64,000 nt of DNA. Origin: Basidiobolus meristosporus CBS 931.73. Lineage: Eukaryota > Basidiobolomycota > Basidiobolomycetes > Basidiobolales > Basidiobolaceae. The notes beneath the pieces were generated by a model. The model worked only from the letters and a program-made list of their open reading frames with translations. It did not search any database and had not been told where the DNA came from. Every line of letters begins with the position of its first letter. Positions within the stretch are counted from its first letter, which is position 1. The stretch is taken from contig MCFE01000013.1 of the NCBI GenBank assembly GCA_002104905.1, forward strand, positions 186,001 through 250,000, given 5' to 3'. Both the position numbers and the translations under genes were made by a program. Below are positions 34,527 to 45,965 of the stretch, one piece after another.

Positions 34527-34821
34527 CTATGGAAAATAATTGCACCCCAGATTTCACAAAACACTTAGTCAAAATTTTTCATCACAAAAATGTATAAGTG
34601 GCTCTTGATTAGTTTCCTGCCAATGTGCTCAATTTCTGATCCCAGGCACTCTATCAACCCCTCTGTTTGTGTGCATTGATTGGCTATTGCCTCTTTTTCA
34701 CACTCCTTACTTCCTGACTCAACTGTTTCTCTTACTTTTCATGGGTACAAATTTATTTAATTCTGTTAAAACTCCAGTTGTACCTCAATTGCCAATTTTA
34801 TTGACATATACAAGTCCCTAT

Positions 34822-36254
34822 ACCCCACACTAACATTAAGCCCAACCACACATTCAACAAGCAACTCCATTAAAATCCACCACTCAATAAGTATTTTTGC
34901 TGTGTTGTTCAGTCTCCATGACTTTGGCAGGAACCCTATGGCTTTATGCCACTATTCATTCACTGGTTCCCACATGTCCAGGTCTTCAGCCTGCACTTCA
35001 AGGTCTAGCATCTCATCTGCCAGTCTTTGCAACTAATCCTTGCAATACTCCAGTGCATTTTCTTAAGCACCGCTCTTGAAGAAGTGCTGCAACCTCTTGG
35101 TGTGCCTATTAATGTTCCAAAATTCCACTGAAGGCATTATGTCAGTCTTTTGAGCTCTTGACGCTGTAGCCTTATCTATCAGTAGGATTTTATCTCTGTC
35201 AACACTGGAGGATGTGGAGGGTGTTGTAGACAAACTGCCTTTTTCAACAAACTCATCTACCTTGCTGGAGTGTAGCACAACTGGCTGCGCTTCCAACTCT
35301 TGTGAAAACAGCTGTTTTCTTGTTGGTAATTCTTCTTGGCTATGATTGGATTCAGTCTGTCTAAGGCTTGCAGCTTTAATTGGCAAGCACTGCAGTCTTC
35401 TTTGTATGCCTCCCTGTCTCAGGCTTGGGTAGACATTTTTCACTTTACCATTTCCTTTATCACTGCCAGGTCTTTCACTGCTACTTTGTCTGAGTGCCAC
35501 TTGTAAAGAACTACACTTTCTCCTCAATTTATTCTGCTCTGACTCATCTGCTTTGGCCTGCTTGTCCCTTGCTGGCACTCTGCTGGCATCCTGACATTTC
35601 TTTTCTGCTTGTTTTGAGCTCTCAACTGTAGCTGTGACAGGCTCCTGTAAAGTGGCTGGTTCTTATCACTGCCAGGTCCTTCACTGCTACTTTGACTGGT
35701 TGCTTTTGGAGTAGTTCTATGCTTTTTCCTTAATAAATGCTGTACTAGTGCATCTGCATCTGCTTGCTTGTCCCTAACTGGCACTCTTCCAGCTACCTGA
35801 CATCTCTTTGATGCTTGTCTGGAGCTTTTGGCCCTGCTTGTAACAGGCTCTTAAGGAAGCTGCTGGCTTTTAGCCATGGCAGTGCACCTAATTGCTTCAT
35901 TGATGTTTTGATATGAGCTGACAAAATACTTGCTAATATAGGTGGTTGTGATGTTAGCATGGCCACTTGCTGGTCTTCAACTGAGGGTACTGCATTTGCT
36001 ACATTCTCATCTGCCTGAGCATAAGGGTCAGCTTGTGGCTATGTAGAGGTTCTCAATTGCCTACTTGACTGAGAGCCTAAGGAGTCTACATTATTACCTT
36101 CAATGGGCACACTGTCCACAGAGCCTTTTTTGGACGTAGCCCCACTTGTTGCACTTAATGTCAAAGCAAGCTGTTGTCCAACAGTTCTTCTGTTACCATT
36201 GGTGGCGGAGTTTTGTTGGGAACCAGACAACTTTGCTTTATTTGTTGGCGGCAT
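34822..36254 (-). pseudogene. CACTA i ORF2, central deletion
   Basis: Begins MPPTNKAKLSGSQQNSATNG at 36254. A TAG at about 36038 follows RTST. After the coiled-coil start (KTSMKQLGAL) a deletion at about 35880 jumps to WLKASSFLKS, removing the conserved central domain; the breakpoint differs from copy d. The repeat units and C-terminal domain follow (SERPGSDKGNGKVKNVYPSL, EELPTRKQLFSQELEAQPV, VEFWNINRHTKRLQHFFKSG), then shifted codons to about 34822. Confidence 0.78.
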
Positions 36255-36476
36255 ATATATGGAAATGAGTCAAACTAAAGGGGAAAGAGTGTTACCTATG
36301 CATGTGTGTGCGGTGCCACAACTTTATTTATAATGCCTACTATTGCAGGTCATCATTGAATCTTACATTCATGTAGGTGCAATGTCTCAAATACAAGACT
36401 GTCTTAAGTTCACATGAGTATTGACCAAAAAGTGACATAATAGAGTGATGTTGTTGAAGGTCAAACTGTTTGCCCC
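36255..36476. promoter_or_regulatory. CACTA i divergent promoter
   Basis: 222 bp between the ORF2 ATG (36254, minus) and the tnp2 ATG (36477, plus), aligned with 54311-54532. TATA-like boxes face both ways (CTTTATTTATAATGC toward ORF2; ACATAATAGAGTG toward tnp2). Confidence 0.68.
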
Positions 36477-39117
36477 ATGGACAAAACTGCTTTGACTCAG
36501 CACCATGGGAGAGGACAAAAAAGACCATGTGGCTATTGTGGCAAGCCTCTTGGCCATGAAGCATGCAGACAGCATAGGAAGTATAACAAGGATCATGGCC
36601 AGTATTTTGACACCCAAGTAATATTTAACCATTCACTGGTCACTAATGTACCAACATTATCTTGCTAGCCAGCTCATACTTCTGTATTGGCACCTGGCCC
36701 TCTTTGTCACCTTGCACAAACTGAGTCAGGGGAGTTTGTGATGCCTTTAGGCTCACTTCAGCCTTCTGAATATGGCACGCAGAGTGATAGCTCTGACAAA
36801 GAAGGTTCACTGATGGATTTTGAGCCTATCCCTCTTAACAACAGTACCAGGTCAAATCCCTATATTCAATGAGATAACACCTGTTGAAACAAATGCTAGG
36901 TATACTTTATGGGGCAGGTGAGTCCAGTAATCCATTAACTGGTAAAGGATGTAATGTTGTTGCTGGAGAAGTGGTGTGCTTTCACTAATATCAGTAATGG
37001 GGGCTTTGAAGATTTATTACTTCTTCTTGCCAAAATTGTACCAGGATGCAACTTATCATGTACATGGTACAAGTGGACAACCATCATTCACCTGGCAACA
37101 TATGATCCAGAAACTGTCCTAATTCCAGCATGAGCTAACAGTTGCATGGCATTCACATCCAAAAATTCTACCATTGCAACATGTCCAAATTGTCAGGAAT
37201 CCACCACCATTAAGGGAAAACATTGTTCACACTCTGGATATATTCCAGTTATACCCTGTCTGAGGAGGCTGATGCAATCTGACAAATATTGCAAAGCTAT
37301 ACAGTACCGCACTCAGTACCAATCAAGTGCAAACATATCCGCTATATTTAATAGTAAATATTATAAACAGCTAAGAAGCAAGGGCTACTTTGAAGGTATG
37401 TATGACCATGCCTTTACTTTAGCACTTGATGGATTCTCATTAAACAAGTACTCTACCAGCACATACTGCTGGCCACTGTTTCTCATCAATCTGAATCTGC
37501 TGCCCATTGTACAGTATCAGAGCAATAATCTGAAAGTAATCTCACTGATAATTGGGCCTAAATCACCATCCAACCTGGATGGCTACCTGATCCATTGCTG
37601 GATGAATTATGCATGCTTCCCAGCAGGATAACAGTCAATGGCCATCATATAAAAGTGCATATTATTATCTGCATTGGAGATACCTGGGCCATCAGCATGA
37701 TTGCAGGCTTTTCTGAGCACAATGGATGGCATTGCTGTTGAATGTGTGAGATCCAGGGGATTTACTCCATAACTCACACACATTATTATTACCCAAATAT
37801 CAGCACTAAGAACATCATCTTTCCACAGAGAGAGCATTCAGAAGTCAGCATACAATTGCAGCAAAGTTGGCAAGCTATAAGCCATTGACCAGAATATGGA
37901 ATCAATAGGGAACTGAAGATACTTAAGATAGAGGGTATCTGTTGAAGCAAAAGCTTCCCACTGGGAGCAATGCATTTGCTTTTCAATAATATCCCTATAC
38001 TGATGACCAACTTGCACATGGGGCATAACAAGCTAAATGAGCCCTTTGAGATACCAGAGAAATTTAAAGAATTGGCAAGATATTACAGAGTATCTGCTAC
38101 CTTAAGAACTTCTCACAGGCTCCAATTAATATTCAGATGCATATGCAATAATACAAATGCAAAGACTGGATGAACTGGATATTTACTTATTCAAGTGACA
38201 TTCTGAAGCCACTCCTACCAAGAGTACATAGGAACCATTAGGAGTTATATGTGGATATTGTAGGAATATTGATCCAGAAGTGGATCACCAATGCCAACTT
38301 GACACATCAGCAGCTTTTGCGTAAACAGTTTTTGACAGGATTTGAGCAGCCAAGCTACAGACATAAAGCTGCATGAGTAGATCTCTGCCACTACTATATC
38401 CATTCTCTACTCCATCTTTTATGGTGTGTGGGGAATATTGGGCGTTGCATCACCTTTTGGGAGTTTCCTATGGAGCAGATGTGTGGGGAGATAGGGAGGG
38501 GAGTCAAGTTGTAGGTACTACCATATCCCAATTGCATCAAGATATTACCTTCAAGTCCAGCATGGATGAGATGAGTTAGCACATTGAGGACAGCCAGGAA
38601 GAGTTGGAAAATACTGAGGACAAATGTGCACATGGGGACATCTATACCTATGGTTTTAAGAAGCTAAGCTGCCCCAATGTGTGGATAATCAGTTAAGTAA
38701 TGCAAAGCTGGGTTGAGTGTAACAAGTAACTAATTTTTATTGGGAAAATTCTACCAAGGTATGCCAGATTTCTTGTGGTCACAAGCCAACTTCTATACCA
38801 TTCAATATGGAATTCACATAAACAAAAGCCCAAGCACACCTATAAGGGGGACTGGAATCCAGCAGGGAGAAGGAATATATTGGCTAAATACAAAGTACTT
38901 CTTTGTGTATATTCAGGAGGTATTAATGACAGAAGTGGCAACAACCAAGCATATGTTTGCAAGATGTATTTGTTACCAGCAGTACAAGGTATATGGCAAC
39001 TTTGCAAGTATCACACTAAAAAGCCATAAAGTTGAGGTGATAGATGTATGTCAATTGCGGCTGGTGTGCACTTTTGCAGAGGTTAGTAAGCAGGAGGCCA
39101 TAGTTTTTTTTTAATTG
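36477..39117 (+). pseudogene. tnp2: CACTA i tnp2 transposase
   Basis: Transposase_21-type CACTA transposase, acting in the nucleus on the element ends. From ATG 36477: a C2H2-like finger CGYCGKPLGHEACRQH with both cysteines intact; an acidic linker SDSSDKEGSLMDFEPIP; NGGFEDLLLLLAKIVPGCN; a zinc segment CPNCQESTTIKGKHC; then YFEGMYDHAFTLALDGFSLN with the catalytic D, a shift near 37590, IGDTWAISMIAGF (proline of DTPA replaced by W), HFKLNEPFEIPEKF-like sequence, and the C-terminal exon MPDFLWSQANFYTIQYGIHI to KQEAIVFF at 39112. There are stops at about 36666, 36870, 36940 and 37131, and several frameshifts. The intron seen in copy j is present but with the acceptor changed to TTGGG. Confidence 0.82.
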
Positions 39118-39154
39118 AACTATATGTGGCATACCCAAGGTAGTAATGGGTAAA

Positions 39155-39521
39155 TGTTATGATCTGCTGCTTGAATGTTTAAGTTAGATCAACTTTTAGT
39201 CAAATCAATTAGTATATGTTTAGGTTATCAGTATATCAGTATTATCTATGAAATCAGTAGCATTAGTTAGCAAATGAATCAGCATATCCTTATCAGACAG
39301 AAATAGATATATTAAGTAGGATCCTATTGGGTGATGATGATGTAATCAAATGAGTCATCAGCCACACCTACATTAGGAAATACAATTAGTCAGCAATTGA
39401 TCTGGCAAAATGTACATAAGGAGCTGCTGGAACCTCAATAAAGATCAGTTCAAGTTTTAGTGAAATCAACACTAGCTAAACTCCCCATTCCTCTACAACT
39501 CTTATACCAAGACTTGTAACA
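39155..39521 (+). repeat. GYP1 5' LTR
   Basis: 367 bp, TGTTATGATCTG...CTTGTAACA. It contains CCTCAATAAAGATC, a polyA-like signal, near its 3' end. Confidence 0.93.
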
Positions 39522-39522
39522 T

Positions 39523-39540
39523 TGGTAGCAGCAATAACCA
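39523..39540 (+). promoter_or_regulatory. GYP1 primer-binding site
   Basis: TTGGTAGCAGCAATAACC directly after the LTR. TGG at the start fits a tRNA 3' CCA end. tRNA not identified. Confidence 0.65.
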
Positions 39541-39579
39541 GAAACCTCCCTCCTGCAGAAAGAAGAAGCCTCCCTCAAG

Positions 39580-40594
39580 ATGTTGGAAAATCAAGAATGG
39601 AAGAATGCTATGCAGCAAATCCTGGTCCAGCAGCAACAGTTACTCCAGATCCTGAGCCAGCAGCAACAAGGAATGACTAACATGGCCCAAAGCTAGCAAA
39701 ACCCTGTCAAGAACAACTTTAGTGTGAAGGTCAACCAGTACCATGGCAGAGTCAATGAAAACCTGGGAACTTGGCTCTTTCAGATTGAAGAAGCTTTTAA
39801 AGCTAAAGGAATTGCTCCAGAAAGCAAGTTGCATTATGTAGCTTCTTACCTGGCAGATGCAGCTTTACAGTGGTACCACAACAAGATCAGGTCAGCAACA
39901 ATGATGGGATGCTCTACAATCTCTTATTGGGATGAGATTGTGTTGGAAATTCAGGATGCTTTTGAAACCTCCACACCAGCAGACACTACTAAGAAGGAAG
40001 TTAAAGACACTTAGACAGAAAGGAATGGTTCAAGGATACATCTATGAATATAGATGTCTACTTGGACAAATTGAAAGAATGGACCCCCTGGATCAAGTTG
40101 AATACTTTATTGATGGGTTGAAAGAAAGAACTTGCAAGGAAGTGAATTACCAAAGACCTCAGACTATTGAAGAAGCCATCAAGATTGCCATTGACTATGC
40201 CTCAGCTACGTTTGGAGTCAGGAAGCCCACAATGACTAATCAGAGAGGCTACAATCACTATGAAAGAAGACAATCAGAAGCAGTGCCAATGGAAATAGAT
40301 GCTATGCCAAAGAATCCTATCTCAGAAGAATGTAAGCAGAAAGGACTTTGCTTCAATTGCCACCAGCAAGGACATATTGCAAAGTACTGCCCCCAGAGAA
40401 GAAATGGACACCAGCCAACAAGAACCTTCAACCATAATAAGTCCCATGATCACAGTTATGTGGAGGATGAGCTTGAAGAAGACTTGGAACTTACCTTCCA
40501 TATGACAGAAGAGTACTTGTCCCAAATGACCTCAAACTCAGGGAAGTTATTGTATTTAAATGGAGTAATCAATGGAGTACCTGCCAAAATCTGT
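39580..40594 (+). pseudogene. gag: GYP1 gag, broken
   Basis: Ty3-type capsid protein from ATG 39580, the first ATG after the PBS. The N-terminus is a Q-rich coiled-coil-like segment (ILVQQQQLLQILSQQQQG). The capsid (Retrotrans_gag) follows: YHGRVNENLGTWLFQIEEAF and YLADAALQWY, then YFIDGLKERTCKEV. A CCHC knuckle reads CFNCHQQGHIAKYC. A TAG at about 39694 and a frameshift at about 40012 break it. It continues toward protease (LLYLNGVINGVPAKI), where the COP insertion cuts it. Confidence 0.88.
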
Positions 40595-41033
40595 TGTAAA
40601 AATTTGTATTTCCACCTAAATACTCACCTAACTTGGTCACTTAGATCATTACCTTCAAATCCTAGAGAATACTGACCAAATTCCTTGTCGGGATTTACTT
40701 AGAATATTTTCACCAAAATACCAGGTACCCAGAACATGATAATTCTCAAAGTTGTCCAAACAGCCCCAAACTTTGCACACATGTTCTTGGGACCTTCCTT
40801 AGCCTATTCCTTGTGTTTGTAATGCCAAGACCAGGTAAAAGTATAAATACTACTTTTACATTCAATAAATCATTAAGTGAAAACCGCATAATCTACTTGT
40901 TCTCCCAATCACTTCCAATATCTCCAAGACTCTTACAACAGGTTATGAGCCCAAAGCTGTCACTCTCTGCAATGTCTACTACTGCTATTACTGGAATTTT
41001 TCCCTCTGCTGAAAAGTTGGATGGTTCTAACTA
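40595..41033 (+). mobile_element. COP LTR plus gag leader inserted in GYP1 protease
   Basis: A full 343-bp COP LTR (40595-40937), then the PBS and the first codons of COP gag, ending abruptly at GGTTCTAACTAG. It interrupts GYP1 between VPAKI and ASHEYMSEQF, so the protease catalytic D-[ST]-G is gone. A solo LTR would have lost the leader; a full element would have more. This looks like a deletion that removed the rest of the copia copy. Confidence 0.82.
40941..40952 (+). promoter_or_regulatory. COP primer-binding site, half-tRNA iMet type
   Basis: GGTTATGAGCCC, three bases after the LTR, is an exact complement of GGGCTCATAACC in the anticodon arm of initiator tRNA-Met (sequence known from tRNA biology). 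Confidence 0.75.
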
Positions 41034-41684
41034 GGAGCATCACATGAATACATGTCAGAACAATTTGCCTTGAAAGCTGGAATCAACTTGGAACCTACCA
41101 AATCAACTTTAGTCTCCACAGCTGATGGGAACTCTCACATAATCAACCGTATTACCCAGCCAGTAAGAATGAAGATCAATGACTATGAAGAAGACCTACA
41201 GGCTTATATATTTGGGAACTGCAAGTTTGACCTTGTACTTGGGAGAGCAATTTGCTTTGAAAGCTGGAATCAACTCAGAACCCACCAAATCAACTTCAGT
41301 CTCAACAGCTGATGGGAACTCTCACATAATCAATCATTTTACTCAGCCAGTAAGGATGATGATCAGTGAGTATGAAGAAGCTCTACTGGCCTATATATTT
41401 GGGAATGCAAGTTTGACCTTGTACTTGGGAAAACCTGGCTATTTTGTTGGAATTCATCAATCAACTGGAGAACCCATGCTACTCAGATCCAAAAGGACAA
41501 CAAGACCTATGAGCTATTACCTGCCAGGCTGGATTTCATCTTGGTCAATTCCAGTATGTGTGAGACAAGTGCACTTAGCAAGACCAAGTTCTGTAGAGCA
41601 CTTAGAAAAGGTACCCAGATGTTCCTTATGGCTGTATTATAGGAGTATTCCTCTTCCTCAGCACCCCAGCAGGTTCAGACTCTC
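41034..41684 (+). pseudogene. GYP1 protease region with tandem duplication
   Basis: Retropepsin part after the lost active site (HEYMSEQFALKAGIN, STADGNSHIIN). A 187-bp block (41058-41244) is repeated directly after itself (41245-41431) with about 10 percent difference. 187 is not a multiple of three, so the frame shifts. Downstream text (HQSTGEPMLLRSKRTTRP) leads to the RT linker. Confidence 0.82.
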
Positions 41685-44275
41685 TTGAAGAAATATTCAG
41701 ACGTGTTTGCAGATCAGCTTGTAAGCCTACCACCAGTCAGAGATGTGGATCATGCCATTGACACAGGAGATAGCTCTCCAGTGAGCAAGACACCTTACAA
41801 AATGAGTCCGTTGGAATTGGAGGAAATGAAGACACAAATTGATCAGCTATTGGAGCAAGGATATATCAGACCCAGCAAGTCACCTTGGGGAGCACCAGTA
41901 CTTTTGGTGAAGAATAAGGATGGAACACTTAGGATGTGCATTGACTACACAGCCCTCAACTCAGCCACTGTGAAGAATAAGTAACCATACCTCAGATTGA
42001 TGAGCTTTTAGACCAATTCAATGGAGCCACTATTTTTAGTAAGATTGACCTCATGTCAGGATACAACTAGATTAGGGTGAAGCCAGAAGACATCCCTAAG
42101 ACAGCATTAAGGACCAGATATGGACATTATGAATACTTAGTCATGAGCTTTGGCCTCACCAATGCCCCTGCAACATTCATGACCCTGATGCAGACTGTCT
42201 TCCAGGAGTACTTTGACAAGTTTGTCATAATCTACCTAGATGATATACTGATATACAGGAAGATAGAAGAGGATCACTTGGTGCAAATTGAAAAGGTCTT
42301 GAAGAAGCTAAGAGTAAACAAGCTTTATGGCAAGCTACCCAAGTGTGAATTCTTCAAGGAACACATTGAATACCTGGGACACATGGTAACTAGCAAAGGA
42401 GTGACCTTAGACCCTAAGAAGGTTGAAGTTATCAAGATTTTGAAGCAGCCCCATAGCATATCAGAACTCAGATCATTCCTTGGAATGGTTTCCTATTATT
42501 GGAGATTTGTCAGGTCCTTTGCAGGTATTGCAGCCCCTTTAACTGATATCCTCAAGAAAGACAACACCTATAAGTGGGACATAGCTTGTGAGACTGCCTT
42601 TCAGACGCTCAAGAATGAACTTGCTAAACTACCAAGCTTAAGAATACCTGACTTCAGAAAAGAGCTTACTCTGTGCACAGATGCTTCAGATTATGCCATT
42701 GGTGGAGTGTTGAGTCAAGAACACAAGGGAAAGGACTACCCTTTTGCCTTTGAATCCAAGAAACTGAACTCAGCAGAACAAAACTATCCAGTCCATGAGA
42801 AGGAGATGTTTGCTATACTACACTGTTTGAAGACATGGAGATGCTATATTAAAGGAGTCAAATGCACTGTGAAGACTGATCATGCCTTCCTCAAGTATAT
42901 ATTTACTCTGAAGGTACCGTCTAGAAGAATGACAAGATGGAGTGAATACATTCAGCAATTTGACTTGGATATTGTCTACTGCCCTGGAAAAAACAACACG
43001 GTTGCTGATGCCTTATCAAGATTAGATCAAGTTGCACAACTCAACTTGGTGCATAAATCAGATTGGCCTAGCCTATTACCAAAGTACTTGGAGCACCAAG
43101 CCATTCCCAATGAGGTGGATGAACATATCAAAAAGATAATCCAGGATGAAGCCAGCAAATTTGTAGTACAGGATGTAACACTCTACCAAGTTGTTGATGG
43201 AAGCCCTATTGCCTATTGCCCTTATGTTTCTCACCTGGATTTAATACATAAGCTACACAATGGATATGGACATCTTGGGATTGAAGGAACCTGTAGTCTT
43301 GTGAAATCCAGAGCATGGTGGCCCAGAATGAAACAAGACATTGAGAAGCTAGTGAAAGCATGCCCAAATTGCCAAATCAACAAAGGCCAACCACAGAGAA
43401 TTGCCAAACTCTTTCCCTTGGAGCCTGTAAGACCATTTGAAAGATGGGGAATTGACTTTATTGAAACACTGCCTACCACCAGGATATACAACTGTTGGAT
43501 CCTAGTAGCAATTGACCATGCCACAAAATGGCCAGTGGCTAAAGCTGTACCTATAGCCAGTGAACAAGAAGTTGCAAGTTTCATCTACCATGATATCCTT
43601 ATGAAGCTTGGATGCTCTGTAGAGATTATATCTGATAGAGGTGCAATCTTTATGGCAAAGACATTGGAGGCTTAACTGGAAATGCAGCAGATTTGACACT
43701 TGAAAACCTTTGCATATCACCCCAGAACTAATGGAGTCACTGAGCGGTTTAATGGATTATTTGGAAAAATGCTGACCAAGTATGCAAATATAATTGTCAG
43801 TAGATGGGATGAGTATATAGACCAAGCACTCTTAGCATGCAGAGTCAGAGTACACAACACCACCCAGCAATCACCATTTTACTTAGTGTATGGATGTGAA
43901 CTAAGGATTCCAGGAGATTTCACACAACCAAAGCATACAGACACCTTAGAAGATGAACTTAGTCAGCCAAGTAGACACCAGCAACTGCAGCAAAGACATC
44001 AAGAGGCACAGACCAAAGTATCCTAAAGTGCAGAAAAGATGAAGCAGAGATTTAATAAGACTATAGCACCAGAAGCATTGACAGTTGGGAACTTTGTATT
44101 ACTAAGAAACAACACTTGGAAGAAGTCTGAGTCATAATGGACAGGACCATTCATGATCATCAGAGAATGTCCATTTGCAACTTACCAACTAGTGGACAAA
44201 CAAGGCAATATCTGGGAAGACTTAGTGCATAGGGACAGACTCAAACTTGCAAGACTTGCTGATAATACCTAACCA
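41685..44275 (+). pseudogene. pol: GYP1 reverse transcriptase, RNase H, integrase
   Basis: RT begins near [14 protein letters not shown] and [32 protein letters not shown] and MCIDYTALN are visible; a shift near 41984 and a TAG at about 42069 follow. From 42077 to 43675 one frame is open for 532 codons: FGLTNAPATF, the catalytic box YLDD intact, RNase H (CTDASDYAIGG, HEKEM, KTDHAFLKY), the zinc-binding HNGYGHLG...CPNCQ, and integrase core GIDFIETLP, AIDHATKW, ISDRGAIF. Stops follow at 43673 (TAA) and about 43694 (TGA). The last part resumes as YHPRTNGVTERFN with the catalytic E, then the C-terminal GPFMIIRECPFATYQLVDKQ region to about 44275. Confidence 0.92.
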
Positions 44276-44339
44276 TCAAGATATTGGTACCACAAGAAAA
44301 GAGATTCAGGAGAACCCTCTCAACTTTAGTAGAGGAGAA

Positions 44340-44706
44340 TGTTATGATCTGCCGCTTGAATGTTTAAGTTAGATCAGTTTTCAGTCAAATCAATTAGTAT
44401 ATATTTAGGTTATCAGTATATCAGTATTATCTATGAAATCAGTAGCATTAGTCAGCAAATGAATCAGCAGATCCTTATCAAACAGAAATAGATATATTAA
44501 GTAGGATCTTATTGGGTGATGATGATGCAATCAAATGAGTCATCAGCCACACCTACATTAGGAAATACAATTAGTCAGCAATTGATCTGGCAAAATGTAC
44601 ATAAGGAGCTGCTGGAACCTCAATAAAGATCAGTTCAAGTTTTAGTGAATACAATACTAGCTAAACTCCCTATTCCTCTACAACTCTTATACCAAGAGTT
44701 CTAACA
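44340..44706 (+). repeat. GYP1 3' LTR
   Basis: 367 bp matching 39155-39521 end to end; ends AGAGTTCTAACA. Confidence 0.93.
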
Positions 44707-45170
44707 CTATGTTGGCATCAACCTGGTCTTATATGAAATATATATCAAAACTAATGTGAATATTGAACTTTCCATATATTATGCATGATGCATCTTGGAC
44801 TGCATTGTAATGGATAAGATCATATTAATTGCAGATTTCCTATTTGATTATAGAGTTATAAGTAAGCCACCAATAAAGTCACTAAGCCATTGTTTGAGGA
44901 TGCTTTTGCAACAAAATGATGGGATACATGGCAAATGATGTAGATTTAATCATAAAGCATGAAAATCAGATAAATTAAGCTGATTGCACCAAATTGATTC
45001 ATATCACTGCTATTCAATCAAATACCAACTTTAATATGACTTACCCGTCTGAGTGGTCTTTTATCATCAATCCCATCACCACCACTGGATTTCCTTTTGA
45101 CACATCTGAAGAGACCTATATCAAGTACTATGGACCAGCTACCTTGACATACTCAAGGAGATCTGTGGTA
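44707..45170 (+). pseudogene. HAR3: transposase N-terminal part
   Basis: Promoter region and first codons of the HAR transposase from ATG 45035 (TYPSEWSFIINPITTTGFPF), aligned with 15440-15910. Ends at GGAGATCTGTG. The C-terminal part of a transposase in the same orientation lies at 56937-57255, so CACTA j and the unassigned block probably split one copy, with about 390 bp of the middle lost. Confidence 0.75.
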
Positions 45171-45965
45171 ATAGAAAGCATTCTACTACTATAATATCTC
45201 AAAATCAATATTGCACTCATTTCTTTATTTTTGCTATTGTAACACACAAGTGAAAAATCAAAAAATTCCAGCTTTGAAGAACAAATACCCCGGACCCTGA
45301 CAAGCAATCCACCCAAGAATATTATGTCATATAGAGCAAGCAGTAGCCAACACATGTTTCAGATTACAGCTCATTTGAAGCAGTACTTCAGGAGTTATGA
45401 CCAAAAGAGTCCAATTATTATATATACTAGGCCTCTATTGCTAGGATTACTCTAGTGACTTTGATTGCATGTAACTTTTGAATCAGCCAATAAATCATGT
45501 GAAGTTTCTACAGGTGCTCCGCCTATGTCTGATCTGTGCCACTGCAAAATTTGGCTTCATATCATGTGTATTGCTTGCGCAATTGCTCAAACACTTTGAT
45601 CCTTCATAAATTGCATGTATATGACTTCCCCAGCTGAAAAATAAGGAGAGCCAGCAATGACAAGTTTAAAGGTCATAAGACCTCTCCTGAATCACTTGTA
45701 TTGTTGAGTATTCTGACTTTGATTGGTACTACAGCAGTAAAGAGACTGCAAATCTCACAAGAATTCACTCTAAGTTCTACAAGAGCACTATCACTTTTCT
45801 GTCAGAAAAGTCCCCTTTAGAGACCCCTTTAAGAAGCCCTATTACTCTAAAGAAGCCCCTTTAGGCACCTCTTTAGTGTATAGTCCACTTTAGAGACCAC
45901 TGCAAGAAGCCCCTTTACTTTAAAGTCACCCCTTTAGACACCCCATTAGGTCTAAAGACCCCCCC
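45171..45965. other. Unassigned block with a CCCTTTAG-rich end
   Basis: About 800 bp with no repeat match in the window and no convincing ORF. The last 170 bp (45800-45965) holds roughly ten variants of CCCCTTTAG, some inverted (CTAAAG). It abuts CACTA j, whose outermost terminus is missing here. Confidence 0.45.

Larger units (their letters stand above)
33354..39154. mobile_element. CACTA i: two-gene element, right end lost
   Basis: Left terminus CCCTATGAAGAATT, GYP2 solo LTR in the subterminal region, ORF2 (minus), promoter, tnp2 (plus). The right side stops at 39154 at the GYP1 LTR, just after TAGTAATGGGTAAA. About 450 bp of subterminal sequence and the tnp2-side terminus are missing. Confidence 0.82.
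39155..44706 (+). mobile_element. GYP1: Ty3/gypsy retrotransposon with two LTRs
   Basis: LTR, PBS, gag, protease, RT, RNase H, integrase, polypurine tract AGTAGAGGAGAA, LTR. RT before integrase marks it as Ty3/gypsy. The LTRs differ at about 16 of 367 positions by eye (about 4 percent). A COP fragment lies in the protease region. The left flank is CACTA i and the right flank is HAR3 sequence, with no shared target duplication. Confidence 0.93.

Noticed and set aside
36477-39117. KDZ-type transposase (also common in basidiomycetes)
   Set aside because: The LALDGF, SCWPL and DTPA order and the divergent partner fit tnp2/Transposase_21; the DGN-type and CxC motifs of KDZ are not seen.
45800-45965. 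Interstitial telomere repeat
   Set aside because: The unit is CCCCTTTAG-like and irregular, not CCCTAA/TTAGGG arrays.
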